From: Pseudomonas laurentiana
Lineage (GTDB): Bacteria > Pseudomonadota > Gammaproteobacteria > Pseudomonadales > Pseudomonadaceae
Assembly: GCF_014648275.1 (NCBI RefSeq)
Contig: NZ_BMQU01000015.1
Location: 62,001-126,000 of the forward strand
Direction: 5' to 3'
DNA length: 64,000 nucleotides
In this document: positions 9,834 through 17,880 of the stretch, piece by piece
Layout of the letters: each line of letters starts with the position of its first letter
How positions within the stretch are numbered: position 1 is the first letter of the stretch
Made by a program: the position numbers and the translations under genes
Notes under the pieces: model-generated
The model's input: the letters and a program-made list of their open reading frames with translations, nothing else
Database searches by the model: none
What the model was told of the DNA's origin: nothing

Positions 9834-9877
9834 GCACAAGGCCGCTTGCCTGTTGAACGAGGCAAGCGGCCTTGTGC
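9834..9877. terminator. Bidirectional hairpin terminator
   Basis: Bases 9834-9850 and 9861-9877 form a perfect 17-bp stem around a 10-base loop (TGTTGAACGA). The hairpin sits between the convergent SDR and enoyl-CoA hydratase genes. There is no long T-run on either side, so it may work as a barrier for both directions and may stabilise transcript ends. Confidence 0.75.
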
Positions 9878-9931
9878 CGTGTTCCCGTGGTGCTGTCCTT
9901 CGAGTGGCTCTTTCTGGCGGGTGGCTACCGG

Positions 9932-10717
9932 TCAATGCCCTTCGAACTGCGCCGGGCGCTTTTCGATAAAGGCTTGCATGCCTTCTTTCTGGTCACGGGA
10001 GGCGAACAGCAGGGCGTTGGCCTTGCGCTCCAGTGCCAGGCCGGCCTCCAGCGGCGCATCCATGCCGGCGAGAATCACTTCCTTGATCTGTTCGGCAGCC
10101 AATGCCGGCATCGCCGCGATGACGCGGGCCAGTTCCAGGGCGTGGGCCTGGACCTGGTCATCGTCCACCAGGTCGCTGACCAGGCCGGCTACCCAGGCTT
10201 CTTCAGCGCTGATCGGTTGCCCGGTGAGGGCCATGCGCATGGCTTTTACCTTGCCTACGGCGCGGACCAATCGCTGTGTGCCGCCGATGCCCGGCATGAT
10301 GCCTATCCGAATTTCCGGTTGGCAGAAGCGTGCGCTGCGTCCGGCGACGATCAGGTCGGCGAGCATCGCCAACTCGCAGCCGCCGCCATAAGCGTATCCG
10401 CAGACTGCGGCAATCACCGGCTTCGGGCAGTGCTGAATCGGCGCCCAGAGCCGTTCGGTATGGCGCCGGTAGATCTCGATCGGGCCGACGCCGGCCATGC
10501 TGTTGATATCGCCGCCTGCAGCAAACACGTTGTCGCCGCCGGTCAGCAGGATGCAACGCACCTGAGGGTCGGCGCTCAGCTCACTGAAATAGCGCGACAG
10601 CAAGGCTTGCAACTCCAGGCTCAGGGCATTGGTCGCGTGCGGACGGTTGAGTCGCAGCAGGGCCACGCCAGGCAGCGGGCGTTCAAGCAAAACCGGTGGA
10701 GCGGATGAATCAGGCAT
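9932..10717 (-). CDS. Enoyl-CoA hydratase/isomerase family protein
   Basis: This crotonase-fold protein has 261 residues. The oxyanion-hole segments are GGDINSMAG and YAYGGGCELAM. Two acidic residues in the usual hydratase positions are present, the Glu of GGCELAM and the Glu of PEIRIGIMPG. The expected reaction is hydration of an enoyl-CoA, here presumably an intermediate of the side-chain or ring degradation encoded around it. It is the only minus-strand gene inside the plus-strand catabolic run and is divergent from the SDR at 10860, with a shared operator at 10784 between them. AGGA precedes its ATG at a normal distance. Confidence 0.85.
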   Translation of the reverse strand: MPDSSAPPVLLERPLPGVALLRLNRPHATNALSLELQALLSRYFSELSADPQVRCILLTGGDNVFAAGGDINSMAGVGPIEIYRRHTERLWAPIQHCPKPVIAAVCGYAYGGGCELAMLADLIVAGRSARFCQPEIRIGIMPGIGGTQRLVRAVGKVKAMRMALTGQPISAEEAWVAGLVSDLVDDDQVQAHALELARVIAAMPALAAEQIKEVILAGMDAPLEAGLALERKANALLFASRDQKEGMQAFIEKRPAQFEGH

Positions 10718-10783
10718 GAGCGTCCTCGTGAGCCAGGCGTCAGGTGAATGCCTGCCAGTGTCACGGCCGGGGGGTGATGATTC

Positions 10784-10801
10784 ATCGTCCGTTCAGACGA
10801 A
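10784..10801. promoter_or_regulatory. Putative operator between divergent catabolic genes
   Basis: ATCGTCCGTTCAGACGAA matches 14 of 18 positions of the perfect palindrome at 2242 and keeps TCGTCCG and GACGA. It lies 66 bases upstream of the enoyl-CoA hydratase start and 58 upstream of the SDR start, so one bound regulator could control both. Confidence 0.55.
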
Positions 10802-10859
10802 GAATGGGCCTGGCTTTGTCCCTAGAGTGAACCCTGTCAGCAGAATTAAGGAGCGCGAC

Positions 10860-11645
10860 ATGGGGCTGCATTCGGGGCTTGATTACAGTGGCAAGGTGGT
10901 GCTCGTCACCGGCGGCACCAAGGGCATTGGCGCAGGCATCGCGCTTGAGTTTCTGGCAGCACAGGCGCAGGTGATCGTCTGTGCCCGCAAAGCGCCTGAG
11001 CAGGTGCCGACACAGGAGGGCAATAGCGCCATCTTCATCCCTGCGGACGTGCGCGACCCGGACTCGCTACAGGCGCTGTTCGACACCATCAGTCGCGATT
11101 TTGGCCGCCTCGACGTGGTCATCAACAACGCTGGCGGTAGCCCGGCGGCCGAGGCCGCCAGCGCGTCGCCGCGTTTTCACGAGAGCATCATTCGTCTCAA
11201 CCTGATTGCGCCACTCAATGTCGCCCAGCTCGCCAACCGCCTGATGCAGGCACAAGTGCAGGGCGGTTGCATCGTGTTTATCGGCAGCATCAGCGCATTG
11301 CGCTCCTCACCCGGGACTGCGGCCTATGGTGCGGCCAAGGCTGGCGTGCTGTCGCTGGTGCAGTCGCTGGCGGTGGAGTGGGGCCCCAAGGTTCGTGTGG
11401 TCGCGGTCAGCCCAGGCCTGGTGCTGACTGAACAGGCTCACCTGCATTACGGCAACGACGCCGGTATCGCCGCCGTCAGTGCCGGTATTCCGGCCGGTCG
11501 CATGGCCGTGGCGTCGGATGTCGCCAATGCCTGCCTGTACATCGCCTCGCCGCTGGCCAGTTATGCCAGCGGTTGCAACCTGTTGCTGCATGGCGGTGGC
11601 GAGCGGCCGGCGTTTCTGGGTGCGGCGCAGGTTCTGCCCACCTGA
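10860..11645 (+). CDS. Short-chain dehydrogenase/reductase
   Basis: This SDR has 261 residues, with TGGTKGIGAG (cofactor binding), DVRDPDSL, NNAGGSP, a catalytic Ser in FIGSISALR, and YGAAKAG carrying the Tyr and Lys pair. It should oxidise a hydroxyl or reduce a ketone with NAD(P). It opens the long plus-strand operon that runs to the DUF1329 gene and follows the operator at 10784. The start at 10860 has AAGGAG 7 bases upstream. It could act as the 3-hydroxyacyl-CoA or ring-hydroxyl dehydrogenase of the pathway; the sequence alone does not settle this. Confidence 0.82.
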   Translation: MGLHSGLDYSGKVVLVTGGTKGIGAGIALEFLAAQAQVIVCARKAPEQVPTQEGNSAIFIPADVRDPDSLQALFDTISRDFGRLDVVINNAGGSPAAEAASASPRFHESIIRLNLIAPLNVAQLANRLMQAQVQGGCIVFIGSISALRSSPGTAAYGAAKAGVLSLVQSLAVEWGPKVRVVAVSPGLVLTEQAHLHYGNDAGIAAVSAGIPAGRMAVASDVANACLYIASPLASYASGCNLLLHGGGERPAFLGAAQVLPT

Positions 11646-11701
11646 TCGACCCATGGCGGCGACCGGGTCTGGATGCCGCCCTCAATTTGCAGGAGACGAC
11701 T

Positions 11702-12679
11702 TTGGCTGATCCACAATTGCTATCCAATGTGCGCGCCCTAGTGGGGCGCCAATACGGTCGTGTGTATGCCTGGGATGAGGTCAATGCACCGATGATCCGC
11801 CAGTGGTGCGAGATCATGGGTGTCGAAAACCCGCTCTACACCGATCCTGCGTTCGCCCTTGGCACGCCCCATGAAGGCCTGATCGCGCCACCGGCGATGT
11901 TGCAGGTGTGGACCATGGAAGGCTTCCATGCCAACCACTATCCGCCAGGCTCCACCGACGAAAACCCGTATGAAGTGCTCAAGCTGTTCGAGCAATACGG
12001 CTACAACTCAGTGGTGGCGGTCAACTCCGAGCTGAGTTTCACACGCCCGCTGCGCTTGGGTGAAAAGCTCTACTACACCACGCGCCTGGACGCGGTGGGC
12101 GATGAAAAAACCACGGCGCTGGGTACAGGCTTCTTTGTCACCCTGGTGATGAGTCACTTTGTCGAAAAGGCCGGTGGCGACGAGCCGGTAGGCGAGTTGT
12201 TGTTCCGCGTCTTCAAATTTCGTCCGGCCAACGCTCAGCCGGCAGCGCCTGCGCCGGCTGCCAGCGCTGCGCCTGCCAAGGCCAAGCGCCCACAACCGGG
12301 CATCAGTGACGACACCCGGTTCTTCTGGGAAGGCTGCGCACAGGGCCAACTGTTGATCCAGCGTTGCACGGCCTGCGCCACCTTGCGCCATCCGCCCGCG
12401 CCGGTCTGCATCCAGTGCCACAGCTTCGACTGGGACACCGTCCAGGCCAGCGGTCGCGCCAGCCTCTACTCGTTTGTGGTCATGCACTATCCGGAGGTCG
12501 CACCGTTCGATCACCCGAATCCCATCGGTCTGATCGAGCTGGAGGAGGGCGTACGCCTGATCGCCGGGTTGGTCGGCATTGAGCGTGAGCAGTTGCAGAT
12601 CGGCCAACGTTTGCAGGTTGAGTTCCAGACCTTCGATGACGCGCTGACCTTGCCATTGTTTCGGCCTGTCGGCGAGTAG
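11702..12679 (+). CDS. MaoC-DUF35 fusion, ChsH2-like hydratase/aldolase subunit
   Basis: The 325-residue protein has two parts joined by an Ala/Pro linker at about 176-198. The N-terminal part is hot-dog/MaoC-like (GLIAPPAMLQVW, NSELSFTRPLRLGEKL). The C-terminal part is DUF35/OB-fold with a zinc ribbon of four cysteines at residues 222, 225, 236 and 239 (CTAC and CIQC). This is the domain order of ChsH2 of Mycobacterium tuberculosis. ChsH2 pairs with ChsH1 to hydrate the side-chain enoyl-CoA, and its DUF35 part binds the aldolase Ltp2. The neighbouring MaoC and Ltp2-like genes fit exactly that complex. Translation most likely starts at TTG 11702, six bases after AGGAG; there is no ATG in a matching position. 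Confidence 0.82.
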   Translation: MADPQLLSNVRALVGRQYGRVYAWDEVNAPMIRQWCEIMGVENPLYTDPAFALGTPHEGLIAPPAMLQVWTMEGFHANHYPPGSTDENPYEVLKLFEQYGYNSVVAVNSELSFTRPLRLGEKLYYTTRLDAVGDEKTTALGTGFFVTLVMSHFVEKAGGDEPVGELLFRVFKFRPANAQPAAPAPAASAAPAKAKRPQPGISDDTRFFWEGCAQGQLLIQRCTACATLRHPPAPVCIQCHSFDWDTVQASGRASLYSFVVMHYPEVAPFDHPNPIGLIELEEGVRLIAGLVGIEREQLQIGQRLQVEFQTFDDALTLPLFRPVGE

Positions 12680-12690
12680 GAGTTGATCCC

Positions 12691-13824
12691 ATGAATTTTG
12701 AATTGAGCGAAGACCAGCGTGCGATTGCGCAGATGGCTGACAGCCTGTTTGTCGACCACTGCCACGACGACTACATGCGTCGCTGGGATACCAGTGGTGA
12801 GCCGCTGATGGCGCCGCTTTGGGCACTCTGCATTGAGACCGGGCTGCACGCCTTGGCGATTCCTGAATCCCACGGCGGCAGTGGCCTGGGCATGACCGAG
12901 CTGATGCTGGTGTTGCAGGCCCAGGGGAAGGGGTTGGCTCAGGTGCCGTTGTGGCGGCATCAACTGGCCGCAGCGACCCTTGCCGCGTTCGCGTTGCCCG
13001 AGGTCGCGGCCTGGGCCGAAAAAGCCGCGTCGGGTGAGGCCATGCTGACCCTGGCCATCGATGCCCTTGGCAGTGCCTGCGGCATCGAGCTTCAGGCCCG
13101 CCCGTGTGCCGAAGGTTGGGAACTCAATGGTCGGGTCGCGGCGGTGGCCTTGGGCGAGCAGGCACAGGCGGCGCTGGTGCTGGCTGAGGTCGACGGCCAG
13201 CCGCGTTTGTTGCTGCTCGACCTCTCGGTCGCACAGGTAACCCGCGTGCCCGCGGTGCTTACCCACGGTGAAGCCGTGGCCGATGTGCATGTCGAAGGCT
13301 TGCGCGTTCCGGCCCAGCAGTTGCTGCCCAGTACCGCCCTGGCCTGGCTGGAACCCCGCAGCGTGGCGGCCTTGGCCGCACTGCAGTTGGGCGTCAGCGA
13401 GGAGCAGATCCGCCGGACGGTGGCCTATGTCAGTGAGCGTCAGCAATTCGAACGGCGTATCGGCAGCTTCCAGGCGGTGCAGATGAGCATGGCCGATGCG
13501 CATATCGCCCTTGAAGCCCTGCGCAGTGTGCTCTGGCAGCTCTGCTATCGCGTCGACGCGGGTTTGCCGTCGCCCTCGGAAGCGCTGGCCACGGCTTACC
13601 TGGCGTGTGAAGCGGGACATCGCATTGGCCACATCGCACAGCACGTGCATGGCGGTATCGGCGTTGACCTGACGTACCCGATCCACCGCTTTCTCTATTG
13701 GAGCCGCGCCTTGGGCCTCGCCCTGGGTGGTTCGGCGGCAAGCCTGGAACGTCTCGGCGATTGGCTGAGCGATAACGACAAGCTGGGATGGAAATATGAC
13801 CTCGAAGAACACCAAGCGCTTTGA
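12691..13824 (+). CDS. Acyl-CoA dehydrogenase subunit (ChsE-like)
   Basis: This 377-residue protein has the acyl-CoA dehydrogenase fold (SEDQRAIAQMADSLF at the start, ERRIGSFQAVQMSMADAH and HVHGGIGVDLTYPIHRF near the end). The middle beta-domain is reduced and lacks the usual SEP-x-AGSD flavin contact segment. Such reduced subunits are known from steroid acyl-CoA dehydrogenases that work as alpha2beta2 heterotetramers, where only one chain supplies a complete active site. Its partner is probably the dehydrogenase at 15422. It overlaps the MaoC gene by 29 bases, which indicates tight coupling. Confidence 0.83.
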   Translation: MNFELSEDQRAIAQMADSLFVDHCHDDYMRRWDTSGEPLMAPLWALCIETGLHALAIPESHGGSGLGMTELMLVLQAQGKGLAQVPLWRHQLAAATLAAFALPEVAAWAEKAASGEAMLTLAIDALGSACGIELQARPCAEGWELNGRVAAVALGEQAQAALVLAEVDGQPRLLLLDLSVAQVTRVPAVLTHGEAVADVHVEGLRVPAQQLLPSTALAWLEPRSVAALAALQLGVSEEQIRRTVAYVSERQQFERRIGSFQAVQMSMADAHIALEALRSVLWQLCYRVDAGLPSPSEALATAYLACEAGHRIGHIAQHVHGGIGVDLTYPIHRFLYWSRALGLALGGSAASLERLGDWLSDNDKLGWKYDLEEHQAL

Positions 13825-14215
13825 AGACGTGCGCCCCGGCGAAGTGCTGCCTGAGCTGGCAGTTCCAATCACGGTCGGCCTGATCACCGGTGGCGCGATT
13901 GCCACCCGGGATTATTTCCCGGGGCACCATGACCTGGAGGCGGCTCGCGCACTGGGCTCACCGCACATTTTCATGAACATCCTCACCACCAACGGGCTGG
14001 TGCAACGTTACGTCGAGAGCTGGGCGGGGCCATTGGCCACGTTCACCTCACTGAAAATCAAGTTGGGCGCACCGAACTACCCCGGTGACTGCATGACATT
14101 CAGTGGCAGCGTGACCCGCCAGGACGCTGACACCCGCACGGTGGAAGTCACCCTCAGCGGCAAAAATTCCATGGGCAACCACGTGACCGGAACGGTCGCG
14201 CTGGTCCTGCCCTGA
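13796..14215 (+). CDS. MaoC-like hydratase subunit (ChsH1-like)
   Basis: This single hot-dog domain protein has 139 residues. The segment RDYFPGHHDLEAARALG, followed by PHIFMNILTTNGLVQRY, matches the hydratase motif of MaoC proteins, with the catalytic Asp and His expected in RDYFPGHHD. In the ChsH1/ChsH2 hydratase this subunit carries the catalytic residues and the two-domain partner completes the fold. The gene lies between the dehydrogenase and the Ltp2-like gene, overlapping the former by 29 bases and preceding the latter by 17. It would hydrate the alpha,beta-unsaturated side-chain CoA ester before retro-aldol cleavage. Confidence 0.83.
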   Translation: MTSKNTKRFEDVRPGEVLPELAVPITVGLITGGAIATRDYFPGHHDLEAARALGSPHIFMNILTTNGLVQRYVESWAGPLATFTSLKIKLGAPNYPGDCMTFSGSVTRQDADTRTVEVTLSGKNSMGNHVTGTVALVLP

Positions 14216-14232
14216 CAGCCGGAGACACAGAC

Positions 14233-15411
14233 ATGACGACTTCGTCGATTTCCGGACGCGCCGCGATAGTTGGTTTGGGCGCGACCGAGTTTTCCAAGAA
14301 CTCCGGGCGCACGGAATTGCGCCTGGCCCTTGAAGCCACGCTGAGCGCGCTGAAGGATGCGGGCATTGATCCGTCCGAGGTTGAGGGGTTCAGCTCGTAC
14401 TCGGTGGACAAGGTTCCGGAGTACGAAATAGCCCGCCTGCTGGGCTGCAAGGACGTTAAGTTTTTCTCGCAAGTACCCCACGGCGGTGGCGCGGCCTGTG
14501 CGCCGATCATGCACGCCGCCATGGCGGTGGCCACCGGGGTGGCGAAAGTGGTGGTGGTCTACCGGGCCATGAACGAGCGCTCCTGGTACCGCTTCGGTAC
14601 CGGCACCTACGGTTTTGCGTCGACGCCGATCTTTGAGAACGTCAACTACGGTTGGTACATGCCCCATGGTTTCCATACCCCGGCGGCCTGGGTTGGCATG
14701 TTCGCCCAACGCTACATGCACACCTATGGGGCCACTTCCGAGGATTTCGGTCGGGTCGCAGTGGCCGTGCGTGATTTCGCCGCGACCAACCCCCAGGCGT
14801 TTTTCTACGGCAAGCCGATTACCCTTGAGGAGCACCAGGCCTCGCGCTGGATCTGCGAACCGCTGCATCTGCTCGACTGCTGCCAGGAGTCCGATGGCGC
14901 CGTGGCCATGGTGATCACTTCGGCGGAACGTGCCCGTGATCTGCGCCAGAAACCGGTGATGATCAAGGCCGGTTCCCAGGGCATTACTGACGGTCAGCAG
15001 ATCATGACCTCGTTCTACCGCGACGACATTACCGGGCTGCCGGAAATGGGGGTAGTGGCCCGCGAGCTCTATCGCCAGTCAGGGCTGGGGCCGGAGGCGT
15101 TCCAGACGGCGGTGATCTATGACCATTTCACCCCGTTCGTGCTGCCGCAGCTGGAAGAATTCGGTTTCGCCAAGCGTGGCGAGGCCAAGGAGTTCATCCG
15201 CGCTGGCCATCATGCGCGTGGCGGCAAGTTGCCGATCAACCCCCACGGCGGACAACTGGGCGAAGCCTACATTCATGGCATGAACGGCGTCGCCGAAGCG
15301 GTGCGCCAAGTGCGCGGCACGGCGGTCAACCAGGTGCCGGATGTCGAAAACGTGCTGGTCACTGCCGGTACCGGCGTGCCGACCAGCGGCCTGATTCTCG
15401 GCGCGGCCTAA
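14233..15411 (+). CDS. Thiolase-fold lipid-transfer-type protein, Ltp2-like aldolase
   Basis: This 392-residue protein has the SCP-x/lipid-transfer thiolase fold: AAIVGLGATEFSKNSGRTEL at the start, VPHGGGAACAPIMHAAMAV in place of the normal thiolase cysteine loop, and INPHGGQLGEAYIHG near the end. Ltp2-type members work as retro-aldolases on 17-hydroxy steroid propionyl-CoA with a DUF35 partner, and here the DUF35 protein is two genes upstream. The expected reaction releases propionyl-CoA, or another acyl-CoA, and leaves a ketone or aldehyde on the core. The gene has a good ribosome binding site (GGAGACACAGAC-ATG). A plain thiolase role is possible but less likely given the neighbours. Confidence 0.82.
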   Translation: MTTSSISGRAAIVGLGATEFSKNSGRTELRLALEATLSALKDAGIDPSEVEGFSSYSVDKVPEYEIARLLGCKDVKFFSQVPHGGGAACAPIMHAAMAVATGVAKVVVVYRAMNERSWYRFGTGTYGFASTPIFENVNYGWYMPHGFHTPAAWVGMFAQRYMHTYGATSEDFGRVAVAVRDFAATNPQAFFYGKPITLEEHQASRWICEPLHLLDCCQESDGAVAMVITSAERARDLRQKPVMIKAGSQGITDGQQIMTSFYRDDITGLPEMGVVARELYRQSGLGPEAFQTAVIYDHFTPFVLPQLEEFGFAKRGEAKEFIRAGHHARGGKLPINPHGGQLGEAYIHGMNGVAEAVRQVRGTAVNQVPDVENVLVTAGTGVPTSGLILGAA

Positions 15412-15421
15412 GGAGGCGTTT

Positions 15422-16591
15422 ATGTTCGTTGACCTCACTCCCGAACAACACGCCCTGCGCCACAAGGTGCGGGACTATTTCCAGGCGTTGATGACCCCGG
15501 CGCTGCGTGAGCAATTGCGCGGCCAGGAAGGCGGCGAACTGTACCGGCAAACCATCCGCCAGATGGGCCGCGATGGCTGGCTGGCAGTCGGCTGGCCCAA
15601 GGCTCACGGTGGACAAGGTTATGCGGCCACCGAGCAATTGATTTTCTTTGAAGAAGCCAACATTGCCGGGGCACCGTTGCCGTTCGTGACGATCAGCACC
15701 GTAGGCCCGGCGCTGATGGCTCATGGCAGTGCGATGCAAAAGGAGCGGTTCCTGCCGGGTATCGCCGCTGGCGAGATCATGTTTGCTATCGGCTACTCCG
15801 AGCCGGACGCCGGCAGCGACCTGGCGGTCCTCAAGACCAGCGCACGCCTGGAAGGCGATGAGTTTGTGGTCAATGGCAACAAATTGTGGACCTCCGGCGC
15901 CGATGCGGCGGACTACATCTGGCTGGCAGCGCGCACCGACCCGACCCAGGCGCGTCACAAGGGGGTGTCGATCCTGATCCTCGATACCCAGGCGCCCGGG
16001 TTCTCCACGACGCTCATCCCGACCACCAGCATTGCGACGACGGCCACCTATTACGACAACGTGCGGGTGCCCAAGGACATGCTGGTAGGCGCGCTGCACG
16101 GTGGTTGGAAGCTGATCACCGAGCAACTCAACCATGAACGGCTTGGCCTTGGTTCCTGGTCAGACAAAGTCGTCGCATTGTTCCGCCGGGTCTACCTGTG
16201 GGCACGTTGCCGCGATGAACAGGGCCGACGGGCCATGGACAAGGGCTGGGTGCGCAGCTCGTTGGCCGAGTGCTATGCCCGTCTGGAAGCCATGCGCCTG
16301 ATCAACTTGCGTATCGCCGCCGACCTTGAGCAACAGCGCATGGACGTGGCCCTGAGTTCGACCACCAAGGTTTATGGCTCCGAGTCGGCCATCGAGATAC
16401 TGCGCAAGCTTGCCGCCATTCTCGGCGCCAACGGCTCCTTGCGCAGTGGTTCGTCCGCAGCCTTGCTGCAGGGGGAGCTGGAGTACGAATTACGCTCATC
16501 GGTCACCCTGACGTTCGGCGGTGGCACCAATGAAATCCAGCGTGAGCTGATCGCCCAGTTCGGTTTGGGCATGCCACGTACCCAACGCTGA
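15422..16591 (+). CDS. Acyl-CoA dehydrogenase, complete active-site segment
   Basis: The 389-residue flavoprotein keeps the standard landmarks: GYSEPDAGSDLA (flavin/substrate contact), NGNKLWTSGADAADY, and TLTFGGGTNEIQRELIAQFGLG at the C-terminus. It resembles FadE29/ChsE2 of the actinobacterial steroid side-chain operon and would desaturate the CoA ester of the side chain together with the reduced subunit encoded at 12691. AAGGAGG precedes the ATG, 10 bases after the Ltp2-like gene. Electrons would pass to electron-transfer flavoprotein encoded elsewhere. Confidence 0.86.
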   Translation: MFVDLTPEQHALRHKVRDYFQALMTPALREQLRGQEGGELYRQTIRQMGRDGWLAVGWPKAHGGQGYAATEQLIFFEEANIAGAPLPFVTISTVGPALMAHGSAMQKERFLPGIAAGEIMFAIGYSEPDAGSDLAVLKTSARLEGDEFVVNGNKLWTSGADAADYIWLAARTDPTQARHKGVSILILDTQAPGFSTTLIPTTSIATTATYYDNVRVPKDMLVGALHGGWKLITEQLNHERLGLGSWSDKVVALFRRVYLWARCRDEQGRRAMDKGWVRSSLAECYARLEAMRLINLRIAADLEQQRMDVALSSTTKVYGSESAIEILRKLAAILGANGSLRSGSSAALLQGELEYELRSSVTLTFGGGTNEIQRELIAQFGLGMPRTQR

Positions 16592-16674
16592 CAGCGCCCC
16601 GCGCCGCTCGGCCAATACAACAAGAACAGCACCCGCTTCGGACTGAGTCCGGGGCCGGGTCGAGGGTGAATTTC

Positions 16675-17880
16675 ATGAGCACGATTGAGCAATTCAGGCA
16701 CGAAACCCGTGCCTGGCTGGACGCCAACTGCCCGTTGTCGATGCGAACCGCCATGGCGGAGGGTGAGGTGGTGTGGGGTGCCAGCCAGCCGCAGTTCCCC
16801 AGCGAGGATGCCCGGTTGTGGTTTGAGCGCATGCGTGACAAGCGCTGGTTCTGCCCGGAGTGGCCCGAGGAATACGGCGGTGCGGGTTTAAGTGAAGAGC
16901 AATTGGCCGTACTTGAGAGCGAAATGCGCAGGCTCAAGTGCCGACCGCCACAGATCAACCTGGGTATCTGGATGCTCGGGCCGGTGTTGCTGGCCTTTGG
17001 CAGTGAAGCGCAGAAGCGTACCCTGTTACCGCCCATGGCCCGGGGTGAAGTGCGCTGGTGCCAGGGCTTTTCCGAGCCTAACGCCGGCTCTGACCTTGCC
17101 AGCCTGAAAATGGCTGCACGCGATGCCGGCGACCACTTCGTCGTTGATGGCAGCAAGATCTGGACATCCTACGGCGATAAATCCGACTGGATGTACGCGC
17201 TGGTACGAACCAACCCTGCGGCACCCAAGCATGAAGGGATCAGCCTGATTGTGCTGGACATGCGCAGCCCAGGGGTCAAGGCGGTACCGATCGACCTCAT
17301 CAGTGGCAAGTCAGCATTCTGCCAGGTGTTCTTCGATGCGGTGAAGGTGCCCAAGCAGCAGTTGATCGGCCCCTTGAACGGTGGTTGGAGCCTGGCCAAG
17401 TACCTGCTGCAGCATGAGCGCAAGGCCATGTCGAAGTTTGGTGAGATCAGCCTGCCCTCGCATTTCCATCTGCTCACGCTGCTGCGTGAATACCTGCCAC
17501 GCCCACAGACCCCTGGCGAACATGCGCTGCATGCCCGCGCCGTGGCCTGCGCGATGAATGAACACGCGTATGGCCTGACGGTCCAGCGCATGACCGAAGA
17601 AGCCAGGTCGGGCGATGACGTCAGTGGCCTGATGTCGATCATGAAACTGGTGCATACCGAACAGGAGCGCGACAAGTTTGAAGTCCTGCTCGATGCCATG
17701 GGCGGGCATGCCTTTGGTTGGCAAAGCGAAGCCTTCAGCGAACAGCAGCAGGCCATTACCCGGGCCTGGTTGAACAGCTACGCCCTGACGATTTCCGGTG
17801 GTGCCTCGGAGGTCCAGCTCAATGTCATCGCCAAGCGTGTGCTTGGCCTGCCCGATGCGAAGAAAGGAGTGACGCCATGA
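16675..17880 (+). CDS. Acyl-CoA dehydrogenase, complete active-site segment
   Basis: The 401-residue protein has EEYGGAGLSEEQLAVLESE, GFSEPNAGSDLASL and SGGASEVQLNVIAKRVLGLP, the usual contacts for FAD and acyl-CoA. It is a second complete dehydrogenase of the cluster and is coupled by an ATGA overlap to a reduced dehydrogenase downstream, so these two probably form one heteromeric enzyme. The start at 16675 (MSTIEQF) is preceded by GAGGG at 8 bases; an in-frame GTG at 16666 is a weaker choice. The substrate is presumably another CoA ester of the same pathway, for example a ring-derived acid. Confidence 0.86.
   Translation: MSTIEQFRHETRAWLDANCPLSMRTAMAEGEVVWGASQPQFPSEDARLWFERMRDKRWFCPEWPEEYGGAGLSEEQLAVLESEMRRLKCRPPQINLGIWMLGPVLLAFGSEAQKRTLLPPMARGEVRWCQGFSEPNAGSDLASLKMAARDAGDHFVVDGSKIWTSYGDKSDWMYALVRTNPAAPKHEGISLIVLDMRSPGVKAVPIDLISGKSAFCQVFFDAVKVPKQQLIGPLNGGWSLAKYLLQHERKAMSKFGEISLPSHFHLLTLLREYLPRPQTPGEHALHARAVACAMNEHAYGLTVQRMTEEARSGDDVSGLMSIMKLVHTEQERDKFEVLLDAMGGHAFGWQSEAFSEQQQAITRAWLNSYALTISGGASEVQLNVIAKRVLGLPDAKKGVTP

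Noticed and set aside
16639-16651. CGGACTGAGTCCG inverted repeat before the dehydrogenase at 16675, as a fifth operator.
   Set aside because: The half-sites are in the opposite order to the shared operator (CGGAC first, GTCCG second) and the spacing differs, so it is not the same site. It is also too tight to form an RNA hairpin.
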